Below are positions 46,532-54,865 of a DNA stretch of 64,000 bases, piece by piece. Positions within the stretch are counted from its first letter, which is position 1. Every line of letters starts with the position of its first letter. The DNA lies in the NCBI RefSeq assembly GCF_014646355.1, contig NZ_BMNH01000023.1:1-64000 (forward strand), written 5' to 3'. The notes under the pieces were generated by a model that ran no database searches, was not told the DNA's origin, and saw only the letters and a program-made list of their open reading frames with translations. Position numbers and translations under genes: made by a program. Source of the stretch: Nonomuraea cavernae (GTDB lineage Bacteria > Actinomycetota > Actinomycetes > Streptosporangiales > Streptosporangiaceae).

Positions 46532-47161
46532 ATGGACGCGAACGAGCGCGCCGAGTGGGACGAGAACGTGCTACCCGAAGTGGATCCCGTGCTGTCGGAA
46601 CGGCGGCGCCAGAAGCTCAAGGAGTTCGTCATGGCGGAGATCCATCACACCGTCCGCCCAGCCAGGCCCAGGCTTCGGCTGCCCCGCCCGGCGATCCTGA
46701 TCCCGGTGATGACGGCGGCCGCCGCGCTGGTGGTCGCCGCCACCCAGATCATCGGTGGCACGCCCGCCTACGCCATCACCAAGCTGGGCGACGGCACGAT
46801 CCACGTCACGTTCACCGAAGCCAGAGACCCCGAGGGCCTGCGAGAGGACCTGAGCCGCATGGGCGTGAACGCGGTCGTGGACTTCGTCCCGTCAGGCAAG
46901 CGGTGCAGCCCGCAACCGCGCAGTACGAGCCTGCTGTCCGCGCAGGAGGCTCCCTTGGCCGTTCCGCCCGCACCGCAGACCCAGGTGGAGAACGGCTTCA
47001 TCATTGACCCCCGCGTGGTCGGGCGCGGGCAGACAGCGGTGATCGAGCTCAACGTCTCCGACGACGATCGCATCGCCAGCATCTGGGCCCGTATCTCCAA
47101 CGGCCCCGTGGCGGCATGCGAGCTGGTGGACAACGAGGAGGGCTCCGTCGGGCCGTCCTGA
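46532..47161 (+). CDS. single-span membrane protein coupled to the ECF sigma factor
   Basis: Protein of 209 aa. The cytoplasmic N-terminal part ERAEWDENVLPEVDPVLSER is acidic. A membrane helix (ILIPVMTAAAALVVAATQII) is followed by a small external domain with AITKLGDGTIHVTFTEARDP, LREDLSRMGVNAVVDFVPSG and GFIIDPRVVGRGQTAVIELN. No zinc anti-sigma HxxxCxxC motif is present. The gene order sigma/membrane protein and the topology suggest a non-canonical membrane anti-sigma or sensor. I have no closer family name. Confidence 0.75.
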   Translation: MDANERAEWDENVLPEVDPVLSERRRQKLKEFVMAEIHHTVRPARPRLRLPRPAILIPVMTAAAALVVAATQIIGGTPAYAITKLGDGTIHVTFTEARDPEGLREDLSRMGVNAVVDFVPSGKRCSPQPRSTSLLSAQEAPLAVPPAPQTQVENGFIIDPRVVGRGQTAVIELNVSDDDRIASIWARISNGPVAACELVDNEEGSVGPS

Positions 47162-47226
47162 CCGATATCACCGCCGGTGCCTCGCCGACCTCGTCCAGCC
47201 CACTTCTACCGCCTGCTCAGGCCCGG

Positions 47227-47360
47227 GTGCGGAATGTGGGCCCGGCCGGTGGCGGTCCTTTCGGATCGCCATCGGCCGGGTGGTGTGTTCTTGATATTCC
47301 TCGGGTCCAGCCCGCTATCGCGCGTCGACTTGGTCAGGCCGCCATCGCGCGCGTGTCGAG
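47227..47360. repeat. direct repeat copy 2 (134 bp, overlaps a gene 3' end)
   Basis: Partner of 42207-42344. Includes a long hairpin (47241-47280, arms CCCGGCCGGTGGCGGTCC and its near complement) that probably ends transcription of the leftward CNNM/CBS genes. Its right end covers the last ~9 codons of the gene at 47334, in frame here. Confidence 0.85.
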
Positions 47361-48350
47361 CAGCTCGCCGACCAGATCGGTGAGCGTCACCATGCCCACG
47401 ACCGCGCCGGCCTGCCCGGTGACCAGAGCCAGATGCGCCCGCGCCTCCTGGAGCGCTGTGACGGCCTCTGGCACCTGCGTGGCGCCTTCCAGACCGGGCA
47501 CGGGCCGGACGAGCTCGCCGGCCGTACGGTCGGGCTGGAGCAGCGCGTCGCGGACGTGCAGGACCCCCTGGACGTCGCCGGGGGACCCGACGAGCAGCCG
47601 CAGGTGGCCGCTGTCCCGGGCGGCCTCCCTGATGCGGGTCGCGTCGGCCGACGCGGGGACCATGACGGCCCGGTCGATCGGCACCATCAGCCGCTCGATG
47701 CCCTGGGCCTGCAGCCGCAGCGCCCGGGTCAGCAGGTCGTGCTCCTCCCGGTCGAGCAGGCCCATCCGGCCCGACTCGCCGACCAGCATGGCCAGCTGCC
47801 GCGGGGTCCTGGTGGTGGCCAGCTCGTCACGCGGCTGGACGCCGAAGACCCGCAGTATCAGGTTGGTCAGGCCGTTCAGCGTGGACAGCAGCGGGCTCAT
47901 GACCCACACGAAGGCGCGGAAGGGCAGCGTCAGGAGCATGGCCGCCTGCTCGGGATGGGTCAGGGCCCACGACTTGGGCGCCATCTCGCCGATCACCATG
48001 TGCAGGAACGTCACCAGCGCCAGCGCGATGGTCAGCGAGATCGGCACCTGCAGCGGCTCCGGCACGCCGATCGCGCCGAAGACCGGCTCCAGGAAGTGCT
48101 CGATCGCGGGCTCGGTGACGAAGCCGAGGCCCAGCGTGCAGAGCGTGATGCCGAGCTGCGCGCCGGCCAGCATGAGCGACAGCCGCCGGCCGCCGCCGAC
48201 CGCGGACTTCGCGGCGAACCTGACCAGGCGGTTGCCGCCGCTCGCCATCTCCTCCAGGCGGTGGCGCCGGGAGGAGACGAAGGCGAACTCGGCGGCCACG
48301 AACACCGCGTTGAAGAGCAGCAGCGCGATGCTGAGCAGAATCAGCGTCAT
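47334..48350 (-). CDS. CNNM/CBS-domain transporter (HlyC/CorC-associated family)
   Basis: Membrane protein of 338 aa. The DUF21/CNNM core has three to four helices (LILLSIALLLFNAVFVAAEF, AGAQLGITLCTLGLGFVTEP, FLHMVIGEMAPKSWALTHPE). A CBS pair follows (LMVPIDRAVMVPASADATRI, HLALVTGQAGAVVGMVTLTD). It is a relative of magnesium/cobalt efflux proteins and of so-called hemolysin proteins; metal transport is probable. It lacks the CorC/HlyC C-terminal domain found in its neighbour and ends shortly after the CBS pair (LLDTRAMAA). The end lies in the direct repeat. Confidence 0.92.
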   Translation of the reverse strand: MTLILLSIALLLFNAVFVAAEFAFVSSRRHRLEEMASGGNRLVRFAAKSAVGGGRRLSLMLAGAQLGITLCTLGLGFVTEPAIEHFLEPVFGAIGVPEPLQVPISLTIALALVTFLHMVIGEMAPKSWALTHPEQAAMLLTLPFRAFVWVMSPLLSTLNGLTNLILRVFGVQPRDELATTRTPRQLAMLVGESGRMGLLDREEHDLLTRALRLQAQGIERLMVPIDRAVMVPASADATRIREAARDSGHLRLLVGSPGDVQGVLHVRDALLQPDRTAGELVRPVPGLEGATQVPEAVTALQEARAHLALVTGQAGAVVGMVTLTDLVGELLDTRAMAA

Positions 48351-49693
48351 CGGGTGACCTCCGCGTGTCGCACCGGGGCCAGCCGCACCCAGTCGGGCAC
48401 CCGCCGGTTGAGGGAGAGCACGGTCAGCTCGGCCAGGTGCTCGTCGTCGTTCTCGACGAACGGGTCGGTCTCGGGCGTGGTGCGCACGATCACCGTGTCA
48501 CCCGCGTCGGGCAGCCGGCCGAGCTCGGCCAGCACCAGCCCGGCGAGCGTGTCGTAGTCGTCGCTCTCGGGCAGCGCGATGCCGGTGGCCCGCTCGACCT
48601 CGTCCAGCCGGAGGCGGCCGGGCACGTCCCAGACGCCGTCGGGCCGCTCGACCGCGCCGGCCGGCTCGGGGTCGTTCTCGTCGACGAGCTCGCCGACCAA
48701 CTCCTCGGCCAGGTCCTCGATGGTGATGACGCCGGCCAGGCCGCCGTACTCGTCGATGACGCAGACGATGTCGTCCTTGGCCGCGCGCATCTGCTCGAGC
48801 ACCGCGGGCAGCGGCAGCGAGTCGGGCACCATGGGGGAGGACCGGGTGACGTCACTGATCCGGCCCTCCTCCAGGCCGGACGCCAGCAACTCGCGGACGC
48901 CGGTCACGCCCACGACGTCGCCGTCGTCGCGGAGCACGGGGTAGCGGGAGTGGCCGCACTCGCGCATGGCGTCGATGAGCTCGGAGATCGACTGGGACTC
49001 GCGCAGCGCCACGACGCGGGGGCGGGGCACCATGATCTCCTCGGCTATGCGGTCGCCGAACTCCAGCGCCCGCTCCAGCAGCTCCGACAGCCGCGGTGGC
49101 AGCTCGCCCGCCTGGGTGGACTCGGCGATGATCCGCGAGAGCTCCTCGGGGGTCGCGCCGTGCTCCACCTCCTCGACGGGGTCGATGCCGACGCGCCTGA
49201 GCAGGCCGGTGGCCGCCGAGTCGAACAGGCGGATCACGGGGCCGACGACGGCGAGGTACACCAGGGTCGAGGAGGCCAGGAACTTGGCGACGGGCTCCGG
49301 CCGGGCGATGCCGAGGTTCTTGGGCGCCAGCTCGCCCAGGACCATCTGCACCACGGTCGCGACGAAGACGCCGATGGTCACCGACAGTCCGGCGATGACG
49401 CCCTCGGACAGCCCGGCGTCGACCAGCCAGGGCCGTACCAGGGTGGCGATGGCGGGCTCGGCCAGGAAACCGACGATCAGCGCGGTGACCGTGATGCCCA
49501 GCTGCGCGCCGGAGAGCATGAACGAGAGGCGGGAGGTGACCTGAAGGGCCTTGGCCGCGGCCTTGTCGCCGGCGGCGGCCTGCTCACGCAGGACGGCCCG
49601 GTCGGCGGCCACGTAGGCGAACTCCTGGGCGACGAAGTAGCCGGTCGCGGCGGTGAGAAGAAAGAGGGCAAGCAAGCCCAGATAAGCGCTCAC
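48347..49693 (-). CDS. CNNM/CBS/CorC-domain transporter
   Basis: Protein of 448 aa, the full-length version of the adjacent paralogue. DUF21 core: LFLLTAATGYFVAQEFAYVA, SGAQLGITVTALIVGFLAEP, VQMVLGELAPKNLGIARPEP. Two CBS motifs are seen (IMVPRPRVVALRESQSISEL, CVIDEYGGLAGVITIEDLAE), and a C-terminal CorC/HlyC transporter-associated domain (GRLRLDEVERATGIALPESD, YDTLAGLVLAELGRLPDAGD). Probable divalent-cation exporter or sensor. The downstream gene start overlaps its stop by four bases. The start is an ATG within the ORF 5' end. Confidence 0.93.
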   Translation of the reverse strand: MSAYLGLLALFLLTAATGYFVAQEFAYVAADRAVLREQAAAGDKAAAKALQVTSRLSFMLSGAQLGITVTALIVGFLAEPAIATLVRPWLVDAGLSEGVIAGLSVTIGVFVATVVQMVLGELAPKNLGIARPEPVAKFLASSTLVYLAVVGPVIRLFDSAATGLLRRVGIDPVEEVEHGATPEELSRIIAESTQAGELPPRLSELLERALEFGDRIAEEIMVPRPRVVALRESQSISELIDAMRECGHSRYPVLRDDGDVVGVTGVRELLASGLEEGRISDVTRSSPMVPDSLPLPAVLEQMRAAKDDIVCVIDEYGGLAGVITIEDLAEELVGELVDENDPEPAGAVERPDGVWDVPGRLRLDEVERATGIALPESDDYDTLAGLVLAELGRLPDAGDTVIVRTTPETDPFVENDDEHLAELTVLSLNRRVPDWVRLAPVRHAEVTR

Positions 49694-49937
49694 CGCAGTG
49701 AGCTCTCAGGGGAACCCGTGCTCGTGCACGGGCGACTACTCCATGGGTCCGAGGCGGACACGATCATCCTTTCGCTAGAAGTCGTCCACAAACGTAACGA
49801 CTGGGAACGCGTCTATGTTTCCGGAGTGGCCAAGTGCAAGCTGTGCGTACTTTTCCGTGGGAAAACCTTGATGACGGGTCTTCACTGGACGATGGATCGA
49901 CGTAGCGTCTATGGCAACAGAGGGGAAGAAGAGCGAA

Positions 49938-51170
49938 GTGTCTGAGGACGAGCGGACGCGGGCCATGCGCTCGCCTGGTGACGGCCGCCCGCTGCCCCCC
50001 CGGCAGGACGGCGGCCTGCGGTCCGGCGGTGCGCCCGCGCACCAGCGCCCGTCCGCGCCGCCCGGGGGCTCCCCCATGGGGCCGCCCGCCGGCGACCCTC
50101 CTCGGTCCGGCGGGCGCGTGTACGGCAGGCAACGCTCGGGCGGTGGCGGCCCGGTGAAGCCGTTGCGGCGTTCCGAGGAGCAGGCTCCCTCCGGCCCCCG
50201 GCCACCGCGACGACGGCCGTCCGGTCGCGTGATCCTGAGGATCGTCGCCGTCCTGGTGGCACTGCTGCTGGTCACGGCCGTCGGCCTGTTCTTCTGGATC
50301 GACTCACGGCTGGGCGGCATCGACAACGCGCTCGACGACTACGAGGGCCGCGTCGCCGACACCCCGGGCACCAACTGGCTGCTCGTCGGCTCCGACAGCC
50401 GCAAGGGCCTGTCGGCCGCCCAGCGCCGCAAGCTCGCCACGGGCCGTGCGGCCGGCCAGCGCACCGACTCGATGATGCTGCTGCACATCTCCGACGCCGG
50501 CGACAAGCCGACACTGGTCAGCCTGCCGCGCGACTCGGCGGTCACCGTCCCGGGCAAGGGCCGGCACAAGCTCAACGCCGCCTACGCCATCGGCGGGCCG
50601 AGTCTGCTGGTCAAGACCGTCGAGACCGTCACGGGCGTACGGGTCGACCACTACATGGAGATCGGCTTCGCCGGCTTCGTGGACATCGTCGACGCGGTCG
50701 GCGGGGTCGAGATCGACGTCCGCGCCGCCGTCGACGACCCCAAGGCGGGGCTCAAACTGAAGAAGGGCAAGCAGGTCCTGACCGGTGACCAGGCCCTGGG
50801 CTACGTACGCACCCGCAAGGGCGGTGCGCTGCCCGACTTCGAGCGCACCAAGCGCCAGCGACAGTTCCTGTCGGCCGTGGTGAAGAAGGCGGCCAGCCCC
50901 GGTGTCCTGATCAACCCCTTCACCTCCATCCCGCTGGCCATGAGCGCCACCGAGGCGGTTCTGGTCGACGAGGGCACAGGGGCGTTCGACATGCTCTCGC
51001 TGGGCCTGGCCATGGGCGACAGCCCGGTGACCACGGTGGTGCCGTTCGGCGGCAACGAGAGCGTCGACGGCGGCACGGCGGTCAAGTGGGACCGCGAGAA
51101 GGCACTCGGTCTCTTCAACGCGCTGGCCGAGGACAAGCCGGTGCCGAAGGAGATCATCGACGCGGGCTGA
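49938..51170 (+). CDS. LytR-CpsA-Psr family glycopolymer ligase
   Basis: Wall-attached phosphotransferase of 410 aa. An N-terminal ~100-residue cytoplasmic region is Pro/Arg/Gly-rich and probably disordered. One membrane helix (ILRIVAVLVALLLVTAVGLF) precedes the LCP domain: NWLLVGSDSRKGL, RTDSMMLLHISDAGDKPTLV, SLPRDSAVTVPG, KLNAAYAIGGPSLLVKTVET and VRTRKGGALPDFERTKRQRQ with the conserved Arg/Asp cluster. It transfers teichoic acid or arabinogalactan-like polymers from lipid carriers to peptidoglycan. GTG 49938 is favoured by GAGGGGAAG upstream; ATG 49911 is possible. Confidence 0.93.
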   Translation: MSEDERTRAMRSPGDGRPLPPRQDGGLRSGGAPAHQRPSAPPGGSPMGPPAGDPPRSGGRVYGRQRSGGGGPVKPLRRSEEQAPSGPRPPRRRPSGRVILRIVAVLVALLLVTAVGLFFWIDSRLGGIDNALDDYEGRVADTPGTNWLLVGSDSRKGLSAAQRRKLATGRAAGQRTDSMMLLHISDAGDKPTLVSLPRDSAVTVPGKGRHKLNAAYAIGGPSLLVKTVETVTGVRVDHYMEIGFAGFVDIVDAVGGVEIDVRAAVDDPKAGLKLKKGKQVLTGDQALGYVRTRKGGALPDFERTKRQRQFLSAVVKKAASPGVLINPFTSIPLAMSATEAVLVDEGTGAFDMLSLGLAMGDSPVTTVVPFGGNESVDGGTAVKWDREKALGLFNALAEDKPVPKEIIDAG

Positions 51171-51209
51171 GGCCCGGCGTGGGCTGTCGCCACACCGCCC
51201 GATCAACCG

Positions 51210-51857
51210 TTAGCTGATCGTGGCGGTGACGGCCGCGGTGGTCGCGGCGATCATGATGACCGAGTTGATCGCCGCGATGGTCGTGGCCACGGCGTCGCCC
51301 GCCCACGCGCCTTCGGCGATCTCCTTGACGCGCTCCTTGTCGGCTCCGGGGAACGCCTTGCGGTCGAGCTTGGAGGCGTGCATCACGGCGACGAGCACGG
51401 CGGTGCGGGCGTCGGGGTCGGCGCCGCCGAGTGCGCCGGCCACGCGCTCCCTGACGTCGGCCTCGACCGAGCCGTCGGCCTCCGGCCAGCGGGTGGTCGG
51501 GAAGACGCCGAGCACCTTCCCCCGCTCCTCGGCCAGCACGCCCGCCTCGGCGAGCCTGGTCAGCAGGCGCTTGCGCAGCGTGGCGGAATAGAGCTTCTGG
51601 ACCCACCAGGCGGGCTTGCGCTCCTTGTTCTCGGCCGCGATCCGGGCCAGCGCCGCGTCGAGCTCCTCGTCGCCGAGGGGCGTGGGGTCCAGGACCGACA
51701 CCTTGGCGTCCGACAGGCTGATCCGCTCGTTGACGGCCAGCTCGGCGAGGATGGCGCCGCCGAGCGCGGCGTCGAGCTGCGTGGCGCTGATGAGCTGCTT
51801 GCCCTCATCCTCGCTGTAGGCGAGGAGCAGCAGTTCCTCCGCGATCGTGACTTTCAT
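51210..51857 (-). CDS. GOLPH3/VPS74-family (GPP34) protein
   Basis: Protein of 215 aa of the GPP34 family: MKVTIAEELLLLAYSEDEGK, then ALGGAILAELAVNERISLSD, PTPLGDEELDAALARIAAEN and TLRKRLLTRLAEAGVLAEER. The eukaryotic relatives bind phosphatidylinositol-4-phosphate at the Golgi; the actinobacterial homologues are of unknown role and are common in streptomycetes. A C-terminal hydrophobic stretch (ATTIAAINSVIMIAATTAAV) may be membrane associated. Starts 25 bases from the divergent TenA gene; both appear leaderless. Confidence 0.9.
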   Translation of the reverse strand: MKVTIAEELLLLAYSEDEGKQLISATQLDAALGGAILAELAVNERISLSDAKVSVLDPTPLGDEELDAALARIAAENKERKPAWWVQKLYSATLRKRLLTRLAEAGVLAEERGKVLGVFPTTRWPEADGSVEADVRERVAGALGGADPDARTAVLVAVMHASKLDRKAFPGADKERVKEIAEGAWAGDAVATTIAAINSVIMIAATTAAVTATIS

Positions 51858-51881
51858 GCCTTTGACACTAACGTGCGGTTC

Positions 51882-52487
51882 ATGAGTATTGCGGAGAAGT
51901 TGCACGCGGTCGGACGACCGCTTCTGCGGGCCCAGCTGGCGCATCCCACGGTGGTCGGCATCGGGCGCGGTGATCTGCCCGAGGAGGTGTTCCGGTCCTG
52001 GCTGGAGCAGGACTACCTGTTCCTGCACGACTATGTACGGGTCTTCGCGCGGCTGGCCTGGCAGGCGCCCGCGGCGCACCTGGGCGATCTCGTGGACCTG
52101 GCCCACGCGACCTTCCACGACGAGCTGGACCTGCACCGGTCGTTGTCGGCGGGGTTCGGCGCCGATCTGGAGGGGGCTCGCAAGGGGCCGGCGTGCGCGG
52201 CGTACACGTCGTTCCTGTTGGAGTCGGCGGCGGACTATGCGGAGGGGCTTGCTGCGCTTTATCCCTGTATGTGGGGTTATTCGACGCTTGGCCGGATATT
52301 GGCGGAGAATCCGCCCGCTGAGCCGCGATACCGGGCCTGGGTGGACACCTACGCCGATCCCGGCTTCGCGGCCCTGACCGGCCGGATCGGCGAGATGATC
52401 GACGAGGCCGCTCCGGATCCGGCGCGGGCCGAGGCCCTGTTCGTCGAGGGGATGGCGCACGAGCTGGCGTTCTGGGACGTGCCCTAG
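51882..52487 (+). CDS. TenA/thiaminase II family protein
   Basis: Protein of 201 aa with the TenA four-helix fold: FRSWLEQDYLFLHDYVRVFA, LVDLAHATFHDELDLHRSLS, ALYPCMWGYSTLGRILAENP and ALFVEGMAHELAFWDV. It contains the active-site Cys equivalent (YPCMWGY), Glu and Tyr positions used in hydrolysis of thiamin-derived pyrimidines. Salvage of HMP is likely. The TPP-riboswitch-controlled permease gene lies 3.3 kb away, but TenA itself has no riboswitch. Promoter appears leaderless. Confidence 0.9.
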   Translation: MSIAEKLHAVGRPLLRAQLAHPTVVGIGRGDLPEEVFRSWLEQDYLFLHDYVRVFARLAWQAPAAHLGDLVDLAHATFHDELDLHRSLSAGFGADLEGARKGPACAAYTSFLLESAADYAEGLAALYPCMWGYSTLGRILAENPPAEPRYRAWVDTYADPGFAALTGRIGEMIDEAAPDPARAEALFVEGMAHELAFWDVP

Positions 52488-52494
52488 GAAGATT

Positions 52495-52509
52495 TCCACA
52501 GGCTGTGGA
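52495..52509. other. TCCACAG/CTGTGGA palindrome (DnaA-box-like)
   Basis: TCCACAG-g-CTGTGGA is a 15-bp palindrome in the 51-bp gap upstream of the glycosylase gene. Each half resembles part of a DnaA box. It may be an operator for the glycosylase gene or a DnaA site. Confidence 0.35.
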
Positions 52510-52538
52510 CAGTGTGCCGCGCGCCGTACCCTGGTGAC

Positions 52539-53417
52539 ATGCCGGAGCTTCCCGAAGTCGAGTCGCTGGCCGGGTTCCTGCGCGAGCAGGCGGTGGGCCG
52601 CACCATCCTGGGCGTCGACGTGGTCGCGTTCCAGGCTCTCAAGACGTTCGATCCGCCGGTCAGCGCGCTCGGCGGATTGACCGTCACGGGCGTGTCGAGG
52701 CACGGCAAGTTCCTCGACCTCGACTGCGACGGCCTCCACCTGGTCTTCCACCTGGCCCGTGCCGGGTGGCTGCGCTGGCGTGACGACCTCTCGGGCGCCA
52801 AGCCGGTCCGTCCCGGCAAGAGCCCGCTGGCGGTACGCGTACGGCTCGCGCCCGACGACGAGGGACGGGCGCCCGGCTTCGAGCTGACCGAGGCGGGGAC
52901 ACAGAAGCGCCTCGCCGTCTATATCACGAAAAATCCGGACGAAGTGCCGGGCGTGGCGGCCCTCGGCCCCGACCCGCTCCACGAGTCCTTCACCGTCGCG
53001 GCGCTGAAGGGCATCGTGGACGGCAACCGCACCCAGATCAAGGGCCTGCTGCGCGACCAGAAGATCATCGCGGGCATCGGCAACGCCTACTCCGACGAGG
53101 TCCTGCACGCGGCGAAGATGTCGCCGTACAAGATCGCGGCCACCCTCACCGACGCGCAGATCGCCGACCTGCACGAGGCCATCGTCACCACGCTGCGCGA
53201 CGCCGTCGAGCGGGCGCACGGGCTGGCGGCCAAGGACCTCAAGGCGGAGAAGAAGTCCGGCCTGCGCGTGCACAACCGCGCCGGCCAGCCCTGCGACGTC
53301 TGCGGCGACACCATCCGCGAGGTCTCCTTCGCCGACTCGGCGCTGCAGTACTGCCCCACCTGCCAGACGGGCGGCAAGCCGCTCGCCGACCGCCGCCTGT
53401 CCCGCCTGCTGAAGTAG
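52539..53417 (+). CDS. Fpg/Nei family DNA glycosylase
   Basis: Base-excision repair enzyme of 292 aa. The N terminus MPELPEVESLAGFLREQAVG provides catalytic Pro2 and Glu3 (PELPE). The helix-two-turn-helix is IKGLLRDQKIIAGIGNAYSD with the conserved GIGNxYxDE. The C-terminal zinc finger is CDVCGDTIREVSF...CPTCQTG. The family removes oxidised purines or pyrimidines and cuts abasic sites; Fpg and Nei specificity cannot be decided. ATG 52539 is set by the required N-terminal Pro. Confidence 0.95.
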   Translation: MPELPEVESLAGFLREQAVGRTILGVDVVAFQALKTFDPPVSALGGLTVTGVSRHGKFLDLDCDGLHLVFHLARAGWLRWRDDLSGAKPVRPGKSPLAVRVRLAPDDEGRAPGFELTEAGTQKRLAVYITKNPDEVPGVAALGPDPLHESFTVAALKGIVDGNRTQIKGLLRDQKIIAGIGNAYSDEVLHAAKMSPYKIAATLTDAQIADLHEAIVTTLRDAVERAHGLAAKDLKAEKKSGLRVHNRAGQPCDVCGDTIREVSFADSALQYCPTCQTGGKPLADRRLSRLLK

Positions 53418-53436
53418 TCACACTGAAGTAGTCACA
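53409..53436. repeat. 14-bp tandem duplication at the fpg/MFS boundary
   Basis: CTGAAGTAGTCACA occurs twice without spacer. The first copy contains the fpg TAG stop and the second includes the stop codon of the convergent MFS gene, so the duplication moved the two gene ends apart. Confidence 0.85.
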
Positions 53437-54853
53437 CCTCGACGGCCAGCCGCTCCGAGGTCGGAGCGGCGCGCTCGCGCGCTCCGACGGCGATGACGAT
53501 CACGGCGAGCAGCGTGGCGGCCACCGGCACGGCCAGCGCCGCCCGGATGGCGTCCAGCCCGGCCTGAGCAGAGTCGCCGGCGCCCAGCACCGCCACGTTG
53601 ACGGCTGTGACCGCCGACAGGCCGAGCGCGGCGCCGAACTGGAAGGACGTGTTGATCAGGCCACCGGCCAGGCCCTGCTCGTGCTCGGCGACGCCGTCCG
53701 TGGCGGCGATGGTGAGCGGGCCGTAGACGAACGCGAACATGGTGCCGATCAGCAGCATCGAGGGCAGCATGGCCGCGTACGTCCAGTCGAGGCCGACTCC
53801 CAGGAACAACCCGTAGCCCACCAGCCCGACGAGCAGTCCACCGAGGATCACCCGGGCGGTGCCGTACCTGTTGACCAGCCAGGGAGTGAGCAGGGGCGCC
53901 AGCACCACGTCGGCGGCCACGGCGATCAGCGCGAGGCCGGTCTGGAGCGCGGACCAGCCGCGCAGCTCCTGCAGGTACAGCGTGACGAGGAACTGGAAGC
54001 CGAAGAACGCGCTCGTGAGCAGCAGCGCCGCCAGATTGGCCCGCACCAGCGGGCCCGACCTGAACAGCCCGAGGCGCACCAGCGGCGCGTCCGACCGTCG
54101 CTCGATCACCGCGAACGCCGCCAGCAGCGCCAGCCCGACCGCGAAGACGCCGGCGGTCAGCGCCAGGCCCTCACCCGGGTGTTCCAGCCGTACGACGCCG
54201 TACGCCAGCAGCATCATCGCGCCGGTCACGCACCCGGCCCCGGCGAGGTCGAAGCCGCCCGCGGGGCGGCGGTCACCCGCGGGCTCCTTCAGCACCGGGA
54301 TGGCGACGAGCAGGATCACCAGCGAAAGGACGACCGGCGCGAAGAACACCCAGCGCCAGCCGATCGCCGTCAGCAGCCCGCCGATCACCAGGCCGAGCGC
54401 GAACCCGGCGGAGGCGGTGCCCGCGTAGACCAGCAGCGCCCGGTTGCGCTGCCTGCCTTCGGCGAACGTCGTGGTGATCAGCGAGAGCCCGGCGGGCGTC
54501 ATGAAACCGGCGGCCACCCCGGTCACGAACCTGGCGACCAGCAGCATCCACCCCTCCGTCGCGAACCCGCCCAGCCCGGAGAAGACCAGGAAGACGCCGA
54601 GCCAGAGCAGGAACATCCTGCGCCGCCCCAGGAGATCGGCCGCCCGGCCGCCGAGCAGCAGGAACCCGCCGTAGCCGAGCACGTACGCGCTGACCACCCC
54701 GCTCAGCATGCCGGTGGAGAGCCCCAGCTCGGCCCTGATCGACGGCAGCGCCACGTTCAGCATCGCGACGTCGATGCCTTCCAGAAAGATGGCTCCGCAC
54801 AGGACCAGCAGCGCGCCCAGTGCGCGCCCGGACAGTCGGTCGGTCGCAGGCAT
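53432..54853 (-). CDS. MFS drug/solute efflux transporter (DHA2-type)
   Basis: Transporter of 473 aa with 14 predicted helices. The first loop motif A is GGRAADLLGRRRMFLLWLG, motif C-like region is AGTASAGFALGLVIGGLLTA, and the QacA/EmrB-type N terminus (GALLVLCGAIFLEGIDVAML, NVALPSIRAELGLS) with Asp in helix 1 indicates proton-coupled multidrug export. Divergent from an HxlR regulator whose operator-like palindrome sits between them, so it is probably the regulated pump. Substrate unknown. Confidence 0.93.
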   Translation of the reverse strand: MPATDRLSGRALGALLVLCGAIFLEGIDVAMLNVALPSIRAELGLSTGMLSGVVSAYVLGYGGFLLLGGRAADLLGRRRMFLLWLGVFLVFSGLGGFATEGWMLLVARFVTGVAAGFMTPAGLSLITTTFAEGRQRNRALLVYAGTASAGFALGLVIGGLLTAIGWRWVFFAPVVLSLVILLVAIPVLKEPAGDRRPAGGFDLAGAGCVTGAMMLLAYGVVRLEHPGEGLALTAGVFAVGLALLAAFAVIERRSDAPLVRLGLFRSGPLVRANLAALLLTSAFFGFQFLVTLYLQELRGWSALQTGLALIAVAADVVLAPLLTPWLVNRYGTARVILGGLLVGLVGYGLFLGVGLDWTYAAMLPSMLLIGTMFAFVYGPLTIAATDGVAEHEQGLAGGLINTSFQFGAALGLSAVTAVNVAVLGAGDSAQAGLDAIRAALAVPVAATLLAVIVIAVGARERAAPTSERLAVEV

Positions 54854-54865
54854 GGTTAAACCCCC

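Noticed and set aside
42012..47360. tRNA-Leu 3' end as a phage or ICE attachment site
   Set aside because: The repeated 135-bp element does not include the tRNA 3' end, and no integrase gene is present, so classic tRNA integration is not supported.
51858..53273. N-terminal extension of the GOLPH3-like gene
   Set aside because: It would be antisense to TenA and the glycosylase; the GPP34 domain starts at ATG 51857.
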